From: Rhizomys pruinosus
Taxonomy: Eukaryota; Chordata; Mammalia; Rodentia; Spalacidae
Length of the DNA: 64,000 nucleotides
NCBI GenBank assembly: GCA_009823505.1
Contig: VZQC01010587.1
Span: forward strand, 141,538-205,537
Direction of reading: 5' to 3'
Shown here: in pieces, positions 33,108-44,807 of the stretch
Numbering within the stretch: the first letter of the stretch is position 1
Layout of the letters: each line of letters opens with the position of its first letter
The notes under the pieces: generated by a model
Databases searched by the model: none
Told to the model about the DNA's origin: nothing
Seen by the model: the letters and a program-made list of their open reading frames with translations, nothing else
Program-made: the position numbers and the translations under genes

Positions 33108-35780
33108 AATGAAAGAAAATAAATCTCCTTTTGCAAATGGAAAAGAGCTTTAGGCCATCTCCAGTATTAGTTCTTAAAAAAAAAAAAACTGAAACTTTTT
33201 AAACATTATTATATGCAAAGACTTTTAAGAGCTCATATTTTCCAGATATGGTAATTGCTAGAAAGTTCCTTGGACTCACCCTCAGACAATAACTGTCAGT
33301 GGTTTTATTTCAGGCAATGGGCTTGTGCCAAAAGGGACGTGATGAAAGAATCACCAAAAATTTGTGAGAATTTTTTCATGAGTAGAAATTTTTCCAGAAG
33401 AAATAAACTGTGATCACCCTTTCTGCCACCATCATAAATGGACAATTGTAAGAAACTAACATTTAATGTTAATGTGCACTTGCTTTTCCGCCTTTGAATG
33501 CTTCCAACTTTCTTTCTCAGCTTGGCATGCATGCTTGCCTTCTACAAAGCTCATTCCACTCCCTACCACAGAAGAATTTTAGTCTTTGATCTTCTATAGG
33601 GTGGTCTGGGCAGGGCTCTGTGCTCCTACTTACATTTATCTAAAATTGCCACCTGACAGATTGCAACACGCAGCCTTCATGGTCTATCTATGGTGACTCA
33701 GAGTGCATAAAGTTCTAGGACACAGAAATGGGAGGCAAGATCATGTGTCGACTCCAAGAAAATATTTAAGCAAAGGAAACTACACTTTATTGCCACCTTA
33801 TGAAAATGGCTAATTAGGAAACTAATATGAAAGTAACTATTTGCACAAAACCCATCAATTAGTTTGATATTATATTTGTTTCTTTGTTTTTCTGCCCTGA
33901 GTCTTTAATTTCATCATTATCAAACTGGTCCCAGCAAAACCTATCTTACTTAGTACTTTGACACCCGCTTGTTGAAATGACAAGAGAAGCATATGTTAAA
34001 AGAAAAAATTTAGAGCTCACTTCTTTATGAAACCCAACCTGAACATTTGTAATTGCCTCTGATTCATTTTTCTCCTTGGAAGCTAATTCTTGGTTGTTCT
34101 CAAAGAAAACATGCATATCAGATTCAATTTTAATTTCACCCTCTTTTAGAATAAAACAGTAAAAATAAATTAGGAAATCACACGTTTTAAGTAGAAAATA
34201 GGTGCTTTAAAGGCCATAAGCACAGGAGGAAATGCTGGGCTTAAATTAAAAGTTTTATAACATTTCTATCATTTTCTTTCATTTCAACTTTATTCCCAAA
34301 GAATTTTTCCTCCACATATATATTCAGCTGCTTTTAATGTGTATTTTCTATATTGCTTTGTTTAATCAGAAATCAAACTGCCTTCTCTGTGGATCATAAG
34401 CCTTGTCAGAAAGATACATTTTAATTAAGATGTTAACATGACTGCCTTCTAAAACTGAGATGTCTCTTTTAAAGGAAGTTGCAAACCAGCAAATATATAT
34501 ATATGAATGAAATAACAATACATAGTGTGTTGGGTTAAAAATTAACATTCTCCTCTATATTGTTCTTATACTATAGCTGATTAGCGAGATACACACTTAT
34601 AATTCTAGGATAAGTTCTGGCTATCTATAAGACCATTGCTTTGTTTGAGCCTTGCTGTCATCACCCCTTCATGAGTGTCACAACCTGTCACTTGTCTTAA
34701 AGAACAGAATAGTTTTTGTTTGAGTTAAATACATCTTTTCTCAGAAAGAATAATTTTAGTTTTCTATGCAAGTCAAAAGATCTAATTCACTCCATCCAAT
34801 TCACATACACTGCTATACTGCAAAGCTCCTACATGCTGGAGACAGAACCTTTTTTAAAGGTCAGGAACAATGAAGGATTGAGGGGGATGAAGGTGGATGG
34901 TAGATATTTATGTGGAATAAAGACTGATAAGAAGCTACTGAGAATTTCCTCTGATGACCATTTCTTACCATTTTGAGACTCTTAACAGTCTTGGGCTTCC
35001 ACTCCCTCTCTCTTCAGTCCAAGGAGACCGACCTGCAAAATATGTGTAAATACAGTAGATACACTGCCTCAACAAAGGTCAGTAATGAAAAATGCCTCCT
35101 GAGAGGTTCCAGACAAACCACCACTTTGTGTGGTTTAGATAAATTACATGCAAATTATTCTAACCACTGGGGTGTCTGCAGGAGTCCTCCAAATACACTA
35201 TACATTTATATAGGGGACAAAGGAATCCCTAGTACTGGGCTCTGCAGAGACCTGGGCTATTCTTGGTGTCTGGTTCATCTTTAATTTGCAGGAGTTCAAA
35301 AGGTTTAGCAACTTAAAAGTAGAACCAAGTGATAAAAATAGACTGTTTTCTGGCTGCTCTTTGTTCCCAGACATTCTACTGGCAGTATATTTACAATCAA
35401 GACGGCAGAATAGGAATGAGCTTTCCACCGTAGTGTAATGCCTCGGAGTGGATATTTTTGGAAATGGCACTGCATTACATAACCTTCCGTGTTAAAAAAC
35501 AAAAAAAAAAAAAAAAAAACACAGGGGGGGTGGTCAGGAATATACACCATTATGTCCTTCTCCATAAACCAAATAAACATTAATGTACATGCTGCAGTGA
35601 TCCTCCATCCGCCTTTATTCCATCACAACAGCTCTTTTGTTCATGTAAGTTATGGCAAAATTAAGATGAATGGAAAAACTAAAAGTTCTCCAAAAGGAAA
35701 TCAGAGGCTCTTAGACTTTTCTCGTATAAGGTTATTACAGACACATATGAATGCAAATCAGGTTATTAACATCACAATTT
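33108..35780. other. Unique AT-rich sequence
   Basis: No transposon recognised. Contains an A-run at 35,498-35,519. Frames at 34,973-35,284 and 35,198-35,580 overlap on both strands and are not called. Confidence 0.45.
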
Positions 35781-35789
35781 AAAAAGTTC

Positions 35790-35795
35790 TTTATT
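35790..35795 (-). terminator. Candidate early poly(A) signal AATAAA
   Basis: Canonical AATAAA on the minus strand, with T/GT-rich sequence downstream. The 330 bases upstream on that strand are T-rich, repeat-free and look like a 3' UTR. It could end a short transcript from the CpG-island promoter. Confidence 0.35.
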
Positions 35796-36297
35796 TTTAA
35801 GCTCCTCCACCCCAAGTTCAATTGCTTTGTAAGAAAATAAAGAAAAAATGTGCTGCAAGATCTAAAACATGAAAAGACCCCCAGCCAAAGCAACAGCTAC
35901 ACTGAAACAGTAATCAAGTGTAACGATTTTATAAGGGGAGAGGGGGGCTCGCATGCACCAAGTGCATTTAATGCAAAGAAACAAAACAGTTCCTAACAAT
36001 GAGCAAGAAGAAAATTAACCACACTGGCAAGCAAACCCCACCCCTTCTCAAGAATTCATGTCTCTTAACTTGTGCATTAAAAAAAAAAAAAAAAAGCTCA
36101 AGTTACATTCCAGCCTTAATGCAGTAGGACCAAAATGACAGAATTTCTCCAAGGTATAAGGTTCAGCTCTTTACAAATTAGAGGGAGGAAGCATGAACTC
36201 TGCAGGGTTGAAGGGTCCAGCTTAGAGCAACGACTAGGAATCCACACAAAAGAGAAAGCAGCGCTCCCAGCCGGGGATGAGAATGGCATATACTTAC

Positions 36298-36341
36298 AGA
36301 CAAAAGCCCCGCTCCCTGTCCACTCTCTCTCCTCTCTACAC
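36298..36341 (-). other. Possible 44-nt exon (minus strand)
   Basis: Flanked on the minus strand by a good acceptor (acatttgtgtttcag|g) and a strong donor (tct|gtaagtat). It sits 0.4 kb downstream of the CpG-island donor at 36,742. Two of three frames stay open through it when joined to the preceding donor, so coding status is undecided; 5' UTR is as likely. Confidence 0.3.
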
Positions 36342-36562
36342 CTGAAACACAAATGTGGATGAAAAAGGGCATCATGCTAGAAAGACAGCTGAGTGGGTGG
36401 GGGGAAGAGGAGGGGAAAGGGGTGGAGGAAGAGGAGGGCGGAGGGGGAAGGGAAACAAAACCCCAACCCGCTCCACTTCCAAGAAGTGCAGGCTTGGAAA
36501 AGGAGGGGAAGGTTTCCCTGCCTTTGCGCGCTCTCCAAGAGTGTGTGTCTTGTGTCTTCCTC

Positions 36563-36566
<4 letters not shown>

Positions 36567-36617
<51 letters not shown>
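36567..36617. repeat. (TC)n microsatellite beside CpG island
   Basis: About 25 TC units, GA on the minus strand, flanked by further purine/pyrimidine asymmetry (36,370-36,460). Mirror-symmetric tracts of this kind can form triplex DNA near promoters. Confidence 0.95.
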
Positions 36618-36618
<1 letters not shown>

Positions 36619-36649
36619 CCCCACCCCTCCCCTCTTCTGCTAGTGTACT

Positions 36650-37330
36650 AGTGAACAATGAGCTAATTCTGATGGAGCTGGCACGGAGCCAGCGCCCCAG
36701 CCTTGCTGCCTCGGTGCTGCCGCGGAGGAGCCAGACTGCTTACTCGGCAGGAATCGGCCGCTGGGGCCCCGTGGGCGCGCGGCCAACACGCGTGCGCGCG
36801 CCCGGCCTCCCGCACCCGCGCCCGGGGCGCCGTCCCCACGAGCCGCACCGGGTCCTCGTGGCCCCCGCCCTGGGAGCGTAGCACGCACAGCCAGCCGCCT
36901 CCCACGGCCCGGGGGGCTTCTGCGCTGGGCTGCGTGCTGGTCCTGCAGACAAATAAGGAGGCGGAGGAGGCGGCTTGGGGGCGCGCCAGGCGCGGGGGCG
37001 GCCAGGGCGATGCTCCGCCCGGCGGCCGTACTGTAATAATAAACCTGCGGCCGAGGGCATCCGAGGGAACCGGGACAGCGACGGCCTCCTTCCCTTTTAA
37101 GTGCCTGTCCTGAGCGCACACAAAGGGCCCGGCCCGCCCAGCCGGGGAAAGCCCGCGAGGGGAGGGAGCCCCGCCAAAGGGGGGAGCCCCGAAGAGGGAG
37201 GCCGGGCGCTGCGGGTTGGGGCCGCGGGCGGGGCGCGCGCACACACGCTCCGTCGCGTGCACGGTCACGCGCGCACTCCGACACGCTCATCCACACGTGC
37301 GCGCGCACACTCAGGCAGCCTGGAGTGTGA
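36650..37330. promoter_or_regulatory. CpG island, probable promoter
   Basis: Abrupt change from AT-rich to very GC-rich sequence with dense CpG over roughly 680 bp, several GC boxes (gggcgg/ccgccc) and no repeats. CpG islands of this size in mammals nearly always mark a promoter. On the minus strand a donor (CCGA|GTAAGCAG, GT at 36,742-36,743) could end a first exon, and a second splice pair follows at 36,341/36,298, so minus-strand transcription is favoured. Long frames of up to 222 codons exist on both strands but overlap in all frames, as expected of stop-poor GC-rich DNA; I call none. No TATA box is clear. A developmental gene is plausible, but I cannot name it. Confidence 0.85.
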
Positions 37331-38604
37331 GCGGGGGGCCCCAGGACCTTCTACCCTCTTGCTTCCTTCTCCTTCCTTAAAGGATTTCAAAGTTTGCATG
37401 TTCAGCCCCTTGGACGCTAATTTTATTTTGTGGGTTTTGTTGTTGTTGTTGCTGTTATTTTGCGGGGTTTTTCCAAGTTGTGGATTGCTCAGGAAAATTT
37501 TTTAAAAACTGGCATTTCTAGTGTGTTTTATTTTTTTCTTTAAATCCATGTAAAAAAGTCCAATTTTTTTGTAGTGTAAATAGCTCAACTTTTTTTTTTT
37601 TTAAACAAACGGCTGGTGTTGCCAAGGAAGCAGGATATCGCTTTTTTGTGGTAACTGTCAGATGTTTCAGGGGGACATGATTTCCTAATTAAATTGCCTT
37701 GCTAAGAAAAAAAGGAAAGATATAAATGATCCCGATATCATCTGGATTTACTGTGTTTGGCCCCTACTCACTAAAAGCAAAGTTTTCCATTTTAACAACG
37801 AGAATAAGGCACATTTACAAAACTCAGTTTTAGACCATATGTTTACAGAATGTTATTTTTTAGATTCAAGGACACTGGTTGTAGAAATAGCAAACCTTGA
37901 AAAGCAATCATTTACACTCTTTAATTCTAAAAGAATAACCATAAGCTTAATGGCAGACTGGAAGTTTTGAAAGCATTCAAAACTACAAGATTCACAATAG
38001 CAGCAAATAACTAGACTAATGTAAGTGTGAGAAGCCCAAGAGTTTTCTGAGTTAATTTAAAAACATTACTGCCATTTTTCTATGGTGGGGTGGGGTAAGG
38101 CAAGTGGGACTTAACTGAAGATGACTAAGAATAAAAGGAAGAAACACAGTTTCACAAACTTTCCTGGTGTGTTCAGAGACAGTGTTTACCTGCTGAAAGC
38201 AAAGTATGAGAAGGAGTCTGAGTCTGTGACAGGAAGAGGCCTGAAACATGTTTCTCTGGTCTGAATCTAGGCTGGTCAATCGGACTTCACAGGAGACCTC
38301 TGGCTTTTAGTCCAGAGGCAGGCTGGAAGGAAACACAGGAGGACACTACCCCACCAAAGACTCCCAAAATCCACCCCAACACCCTGTGTTCAGACGTTGA
38401 TGGAACACTGGGTATGCCATCAGGCCTAAGGACAGGAGTTGGATCCTCAAGAACCCAAATGCTGTCAAGAATGAACCAACTCCAGCAAATTGTCTCAGGA
38501 ACTCTGCACTTGCACTGTGGCATACCTGTTACCCCCACCACCACCACCACACACACATACACCAAATAAAAATGCAATTTAAAAATGTTTAAGTTTGGTT
38601 CTAA
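37331..38604. other. Unique sequence upstream of the CpG island
   Basis: T-rich stretch at 37,420-37,610, then unique DNA; CAC/CA-rich patch at 38,535-38,565. No gene supported. Confidence 0.5.
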
Positions 38605-38830
38605 TGAGGTGGGGTGATGGCTCAGTCTATAAAGGGCTCACTGCTCAGTAAGGAGGGTCTGAGTTCATATCCCCAGAATCCACAGTGAGTGCCCTCAGTG
38701 ATTGGGAAGCAGGGACAGGCAGATCCTCCAGAGCTCTAGCCAGCCAGTCTAGCTGGATAGCTGAGCACCAGTTTCAGTAAGAGACCTTGTCCAAAAAAAT
38801 GAAACAGTGATTGAGCAAGACAACTGCCTT
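38605..38830 (+). mobile_element. B4-like SINE
   Basis: 'gatggctcagtctataaagggctcactgc', 'ctctagccagccagtctagctg' and 'cagtttcagtaagagacctt' in the B4 order; diverged. Confidence 0.65.
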
Positions 38831-39091
38831 TGACCTGTGGTGTAGCAGTTCCTTCCAAATTGATATTCCTTCTAGGAGGGATGGGGAGACTTCTGAAACT
38901 CAGGAGGTAAACAAACTTTACCTTTCTGGAAAGGCTGAAACTTAGAAGATTCCTCATATCGACCCCGGCGTTATAGAAGCAATAAGCAACTGCTGGAGGA
39001 AAGAGACTGACCAGCCAAGCTTCAGGGCAGACATTGCTGGACTTCCCCAGCTGCCTGCCAGGGGTGCAGAGAGCTCTATGGATTTGGCCTT

Positions 39092-39226
39092 CATGAGTCC
39101 TCACCTATGAGTAGTCATCATGAGTCCTCACCTGTGAGCAGTCATCATGAGTCCTCACCTATGAGTAGTCATCATGAGTCCTCACCTATGAGTAGTCATC
39201 ATGAGTCCTCACCTGTGAGTCCTCAC
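39092..39226. repeat. 27-bp minisatellite
   Basis: Unit starts catgagtcctcacct at 39,092, 39,119, 39,146, 39,173 and 39,200 (exact 27-bp period, about 4.7 copies). Two unit types alternate (…ctatgagtag… and …ctgtgagcag…). The last copy passes into further 'gtgagtcctcacct' sequence. Confidence 0.95.
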
Positions 39227-40179
39227 CTCTGTTGGGGTGGATTTGTCAGTGATACAGCTGTTTTGAGTCATCCTTGCTCCTGTTAGTAACCCCATAAAAA
39301 CTAATTAGATTACCAAATTAAACCTGTGTGTGCATGTGCAGGTGTGTGCACACATGTGTGTGTGTGTGTTGTGTCTCCACACAAAATTCTCTCATACATA
39401 AAATATATTAAGTCTCCACATGGCCCCCCTCACACGCACACATTAGTTCTACATGGAAACACACAGTCATAGACACGTGGACTTTGGTGCTTAGGACAGT
39501 TTTAGATCCATCAAATGCTAGTTTTTCTTTTATTGTAACTGTACACATTCAGGTGAGAGAATCTTAAGAATTAATGCTGGCTCAGAATCATAGCCTAGTC
39601 ATCTGCTGTTTTCCAGCTGCTATGTTCCAGAAAGCAGTATATTACACCCATCCAGGAATCATTCTTGAATCCCCTCTAGTTATTAGAGATATAGGGGCCA
39701 ACTGTCTAAAGACCGGAGTCCACCAGGTCACCTCACCCAGGAACTTAAGCAATAGCTGTTTCATAGTGCCCTTAATTACTGTGCCCTGCCTGCACTCCCA
39801 CCATGTAACCTAAAGATCATACAACAGACCCACTACACTAAAATGACTTTTCAATCATTACATACCCTTCTCTGTTATCAGATAAAGGCCACATATAGTC
39901 TCAAAATTGCCACAGACTACCTCTACAACCTTGTTGTTTGCCTCACTCCCAATCATGAAGTATTAGTCCTTCACTTTACTCTGAGCGGTACTGCTGGGCA
40001 CATATTCATTCCTAGTCTTATTACCAGTGAGGAAAGAAACTCAACTGGCTTAAATGAGGAAATTTCAAATCTTGTTTCTTAGCATTTGATGAAACAGAGA
40101 ATGGGGTGGGGGGCGACATTGGCCCATCACGGGACGCCAGTGGCAAACCTCAGTTGTGACAACCTTGGGATAGCAAGTC
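39227..40179. other. Unique sequence with TG tract
   Basis: TG-rich tract at 39,326-39,370. No gene supported. Confidence 0.5.
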
Positions 40180-40310
40180 TCATCAACTCTATGTAACTTT
40201 GGAAAAATGACTTAATTTTTTAGTCTTGGTTTCCTCATCTTTCCATTGGGTTCATCACACAGTGCTATGTTATCTAGCATGTGAGCAGTGTCTGGCATGT
40301 AGTTGGCATT
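40180..40310 (+). mobile_element. MIR SINE remnant
   Basis: 'tatgtaactttggaaaaatgactta…ttggtttcctcatctttcc…gtgtctggcatgtagttgg' follows the sense MIR core and 3' end. Confidence 0.65.
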
Positions 40311-40549
40311 GCATATGTGGTCTTATAGAGGGGTTTCTGGCATAGAACAAAGATGATGTTCTGCCCTCGCTTTTCACCCTGGCCTCAGCGCTTGTCCTTC
40401 TCTGGTGAAAATGTGTGATGTGCAGGTCTCGGGTGAGTCTCGCTGCTACACAGCCTTTGAGTCTTTTCACTCGCTGTTCCTGCTTCTGGGATGGTGCTTT
40501 TCCCCCTCTTCAATTTGCTGGTTCTTGCTCCTGCTTTGAAAATTCAGCT

Positions 40550-40666
40550 TACATGCTCAGTGGGCAGAGCCACACCTGTTACCCCAGCACCTTGGGAGAC
40601 TGAGATTGGAGGATCTTGACTTTGGAACCAACCTACCAACATAGCAAGAACCTATCTTAAAATGAA
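40550..40666 (+). mobile_element. Old B1/PB1-like SINE
   Basis: 'acctgttaccccagcacctt', 'gggagactgagattggagg' and 'caacatagcaagaacctatc' are 7SL-type landmarks. Confidence 0.65.
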
Positions 40667-40905
40667 ACAGGGCTGGGGGGATGTCTCTGCCATGCAAGCA
40701 TGGATCTCCAGCATCTAAGTGAAGTGCCGGGAGGCAGAGACAGGAGGCTCCTGGGGCTTCCAGCAGCACAGCCAGACAGGAGAGCTCTGGGTTCAGTGAA
40801 AGACCTTGCCTCAAAAAACCAAGATGGAGAGCAAGTAAAGAGACTAGGCTTTGACTTCTGACCTCCCCATGTACACACATGAACACGTGTGCATATATAC
40901 AAAAC
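40667..40905 (+). mobile_element. B4-type SINE
   Basis: 'gctctgggttcagtgaaaga', 'ccttgcctcaaaaaaccaag' and 'atggagagcaagtaaagaga' followed by CA/TG-rich 3' sequence, as in the B4 at 25,388. Confidence 0.7.
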
Positions 40906-41438
40906 AAGACACAAATAGTTTAGATGTTAGGGGTTTGGATTAATGCATGTGCTTAGTGTACATGCACAAATCTCTGGATTTAGTCTCCATTACCTCAGAA
41001 AAAGACACATTAGGCATCTTTCTTTTAGAATCTATCTTTGAAACTCTGATCCAATTTAGAAAGCTTCTGTGTCCACCTGTACAGAACTGCACACGTGTCT
41101 ATATCGCATGGCATGGTAACTTTGACTGTAGTTTTTGTCTTTACCACTATATAAATTTCATGAACAAATAGACTCTGACATTATTGATTACCTGCCTAAC
41201 ATCCATCGTCCCTTTCCTTCTTCTTAATGAAAGGCTGATATTTTTCATAATGTTTATTACTCCTAGACAGCTCACAAGCTCCAGGTAAAGTAGCTGAGAA
41301 GCAGATACTAATTATTTCAGGCAATGCATACTGACATCCTTGGATTGGATAAGGGGCTGAGAATGATGAGCATGTGATATAGGCTAGGCTAATCCAACTG
41401 GTGGAAAAGATGATACCTTATACTTAAGAAATGTGAAT
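40906..41438. other. Unique sequence
   Basis: No repeat or gene seen. Confidence 0.5.
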
Positions 41439-41667
41439 GGGGCTGGAGAGGTGGCTTAGCACTTAAGAGCACTATCCACATTTGCGGAGGACCTGGGTTT
41501 GGTTTCCAGTACCCACATGGCTAACAACCATCTTTAATTCCAGTTCTAGGGATTACAATCCCTCTTCTGACCACTGTGGGCACTGTACAACATGGGTACA
41601 CTTGCATAAATGCAGGTAATACACTCATACACATAAAATTACAAAGAAAAACAAAATATTTAATAAA
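41439..41667 (+). mobile_element. B2/B3-type SINE
   Basis: Head 'ggggctggagaggtggctta', 'ctaacaaccatctttaattcc' body, A-rich tail. Flanks share 'aagaaatgt' (before and after), a likely target-site duplication. Older, diverged. Confidence 0.9.
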
Positions 41668-41723
41668 AGAAATGTTGATGCAATGCTTACAGCAATAGAA
41701 CCAATTAAAAAAAATTAGTCAGA

Positions 41724-41886
41724 AGCCGGGCGTGGTGGCGCATGCCTTTAATCCTAGCACTTGGGAGGCAGAGGCAGGTGGATCTTTGTGAGTTCAAGGC
41801 CAGCCTGGTCTACAGAGTAAGTTCCAGGACAGCTGGGACTACAGGGAGACCCTGTCTCGAAAAGACCAAAAAAAAAAAAAAAAAAA
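41724..41886 (+). mobile_element. Young B1 SINE
   Basis: Nearly consensus full-length B1 with a long pure A tail and a perfect 13-bp target-site duplication aaaattagtcaga (41,711-41,723 and 41,887-41,899). Confidence 0.97.
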
Positions 41887-41901
41887 AAAATTAGTCAGAG
41901 A

Positions 41902-42125
41902 AGCTGGAAAGATGGCTCAGTGGTTAAGAGCACTGGCTTCTCTTGCAGAGGACCCGGGTTTAATTCCCAGCACCCACATGGCAGCTAACAACCATCTGAA
42001 ACTCCAGTTCCAGGGGACCCAGCACTCTCTTCTGACCTCTGTGGGTACTGTACAACACTGGTGCACTCATACACATACAGACAGTGTGCTCATACACATA
42101 AAACAAAAACAATAAAATATTTTTA
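41902..42125 (+). mobile_element. B2/B3-type SINE next to B1
   Basis: Starts two bases after the B1's 3' target-site repeat ('agctggaaagatggctcagt'), so the B1 inserted right at the 5' edge of this older SINE. Single 'ctccagttccagggg' unit. Confidence 0.92.
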
Positions 42126-42629
42126 AAATTTGATCTGAAAGTGACATGGACTGATTAGACTGATTTTTTTCCCCAAGAAACATTATTCTGGAAGCATTTT
42201 GAAAACCTTTGACTATGGAGAGTGGATAGAAGTGAGGGAGTGAACTTAATTAACATACTATTTGACTAATCCAAGTGAGTAATTATGAATGGTTCCAATT
42301 AATCTGGAGGCCCTGGCAAAGAAGGGAGGATTCAAGTTAATTATGCAGTTGGGTTTGCAGGCCTCCTCGGGGCCTTCACAGAGCAGAGTCTAGTGCAGGA
42401 ACGGCAAGATGATGCCAGGTTATCGTTTGTTCCTGCTCCAGTGATGATGGCGTTTTCTAAAACTCAAATATAGGAAGAATGTGGATCTGGGCAGAGAAGT
42501 GGTTGATAATGGAGCTCAATTGTGTGCTCATTAAATGTGAGACTTCACTGTATACAACATATACAATGTTCTAACAGCTAGCTTAGAGGGGTTTTCTTAC
42601 CAATATCTCCTTTTGTACATGTTTTCTTT
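42126..42629. other. Unique sequence incl. homeodomain-motif cluster
   Basis: 42,245-42,350 contains repeated TAAT-type cores (see finding). No gene supported. Confidence 0.4.
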
Positions 42630-42995
42630 CCATCTGGGCTGAATGATAGCTCCCCATCTTTACTAGCAATATCCTGATCCTAGTAACTTGGACTGTGACT
42701 GTATTCAGAGACTCTTTAAAGGGATAAGTTCATATATGAGGTCATATGTTTGGGCCCTGGTCTCACAGCCTTCTAAGTGACCTATCTTTCAAACAAGAAA
42801 AGACTAGGACATGGAGGGAGCTATGAGGACACAGGGAGAAGACAGCCATCTATAAGAGAGTTTTCTGAAGAAACTGTCTTTGTCTTGGTTTCACATTCCT
42901 AGCCTCCGGAATTATAAGGAAATAGATATCTGCTGTCAAACTATCAAGTCTATGGTACTTTCTTATATTATGCCAACTCTAGTAAACTAATACAT
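42630..42995 (+). mobile_element. Ancient LTR/MaLR-like remnant
   Basis: Ordered fragments 'tcctgatcctagtaacttgg', 'ggtcatatgtttgggccct', 'cctagcctccggaattataagg' and 'tggtactttcttatattatg', ending in 'aaactaatacat'. Resembles the end of old mammalian MaLR-type LTRs. Family from memory. Confidence 0.45.
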
Positions 42996-43129
42996 TTTCC
43001 TTGATGAATATATAGAAGAGAAAGGACTTGTGACATTTGTGTTTGTTATAAGCATTGGCATAGTATGCAATGATATACCTGATGCAAAAGAAGTCACAGC
43101 ACATCAAGGACAAAGTTTTGCCCCCAGAG

Positions 43130-43320
43130 TCATTTAAATATGTATGTGAAAAGTACAGTGGTGGAGGCTCAAATGAAATTTATGGTTCCTACGTGTGAAC
43201 CCCAGGGGCTGAGAGAAGGGGTTCTGGAGGGAGTGTCAATGGAGAAGGGGGTATAAAGACAATATATAAAATTTCAATAAAAATAATAATAATAATTAAA
43301 AAACAAACAAACAAAAAATG
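43130..43320 (+). mobile_element. Possible L1 3'-UTR tail
   Basis: 'gggctgagagaaggggttct…aatggagaagggggtataaag…atttcaataaaaataataat' is a G-rich then AATAAA/AAT-rich tail typical of old L1 3' ends. No ORF2 upstream. Confidence 0.35.
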
Positions 43321-44066
43321 TATGATTCCTTGTTCTGGTTCTCAGAACAGCATTCCTCAGCACTTAGTGAGAAGAAACTGCTTACAACTGACCCCGTCTA
43401 CTTGCCACCTCCCAGCTGTATTTACACAGCTGCTGAAGGTAGCACAGATGAGAATGTCTCTACTACACCCCTGAGAAACCCACTGAAAATACACTCAGAA
43501 AACTGCCTTCTTCACATCTAAGGATTCAGCATGTCTCAGGAAATGACACAAAATATCAAAAGCTGAGCGAATGAGGACACTTAAAATGAAAGGAAATAAA
43601 GTAAAAAAATTTGGCAAATGTGAAGTATGAACACAAACATTGATAGAGGGTGACTTATAAACTCTATCACTCTATAAAATATAACAATGAAGTATTTGTA
43701 ACATAAAAGGTAAATGTTAGAGGAAAGAACTTCTGAAGATCATGGTAGCATAATCTTCTATTTTCCCTAAATCTAGAAATAGTTGAAAATCCCTGGAAAA
43801 GTAAAGTTAGTCCTGGAAGGGAAGAACAAGAAGGCTATTGCAAAAGCAGAGAGATGAGAGAAAGGAACTTCTCACAGAAAATATACCTAGTTATCCCACA
43901 ACACAAAGCAAGGCATGTGAAACGCACTTGAAAACTTCCCTCTTCTTGCCTTAAAACTGATCTGAATCATGGCATGAAATCTAAAAAATAACACTAATGC
44001 TTAATGTTCTCTCAAAATAAGTTAAAGGAAATTATTTTTAAATCCCTACAACTGTGTGTGTGTGTG

Positions 44067-44104
<38 letters not shown>

Positions 44105-44807
44105 TGTGTGAAAGAGAGAGAGAGAGAACTAATTTGCCTTGACAAAGATTTTTTTTCCCTTGGGAAAGTTTTGAATTTTAAAATTGATTAAAGTGATAAT
44201 TGGATACTTCCCACAACACTGAAGAAAGGCAGAAATATATTCTAAGAAGCTAAAATTCTATCAATCAGATAATTAGCCAAAACCCCCTCTAGATTTGCAT
44301 ATCCTTTGAAACTGCTATGGTTAAAATGAAAATCTATATGTATGAAATCTAATTTGGAAACTAACTTAACCACTTGACAGCTGAGCAAAGTTCGGTCCTA
44401 TTAATGGGCTTTGCCTCAAATCACAGTTTGCACTGCAGCCCGCAGGGTCCGGGGCAGGACTGGCGTCCTTTCGTTTAAGCCCCTTCTTCACCTGCCAACC
44501 AAACGTGGTAATTGCTTTACACTGGAGGAAGCAACAGAAAGAGCTGCTCTCAGAGAGAGAGAGAGAACTTACTGGAACACACAAACGACTTCGCGTTTAG
44601 GATGAGAGTGTCTCTGCTTCAAATTTAGGCTCATTGTCCCCCTCTCCACGTAGAAAGACCTTTGGGAATTCTAGACATTCCATGGTGTAGTCCCATGGAG
44701 CTTGTGGATACACATTTGTAGAATAATACAAGTTTGTGCTGACACTTCCTTTTTTGGCTCATGAGAGTCTTTTGCCATACGTGTGAGAGCTATGAACACG
44801 GGCCCCC
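43321..44807. other. Unique sequence with microsatellites
   Basis: (TG)n at 44,053-44,110 with (GA)n to 44,126; short GA tract at 44,550. No gene supported. Confidence 0.5.
44053..44126. repeat. (TG)n(GA)n microsatellite
   Basis: About 28 TG units with one CG and one TA interruption, then GA units. Confidence 0.95.

Noticed and set aside
36377..36881. Frames rich in Leu-Ser or Arg-Glu repeats, also at 19,276-19,526
   Set aside because: Direct read-through of (TC)n/(GA)n microsatellites.
36640..37308. Long open frames (up to 222 codons) on both strands of the CpG island
   Set aside because: All frames are open at once because GC-rich DNA has few stops; composition is low-complexity Pro/Arg/Gly/Ala with no motif, so none is called a protein.
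39092..39226. CRISPR-like array of 27-bp repeats
   Set aside because: Direct tandem units with no spacers, in rodent nuclear DNA; it is a minisatellite.
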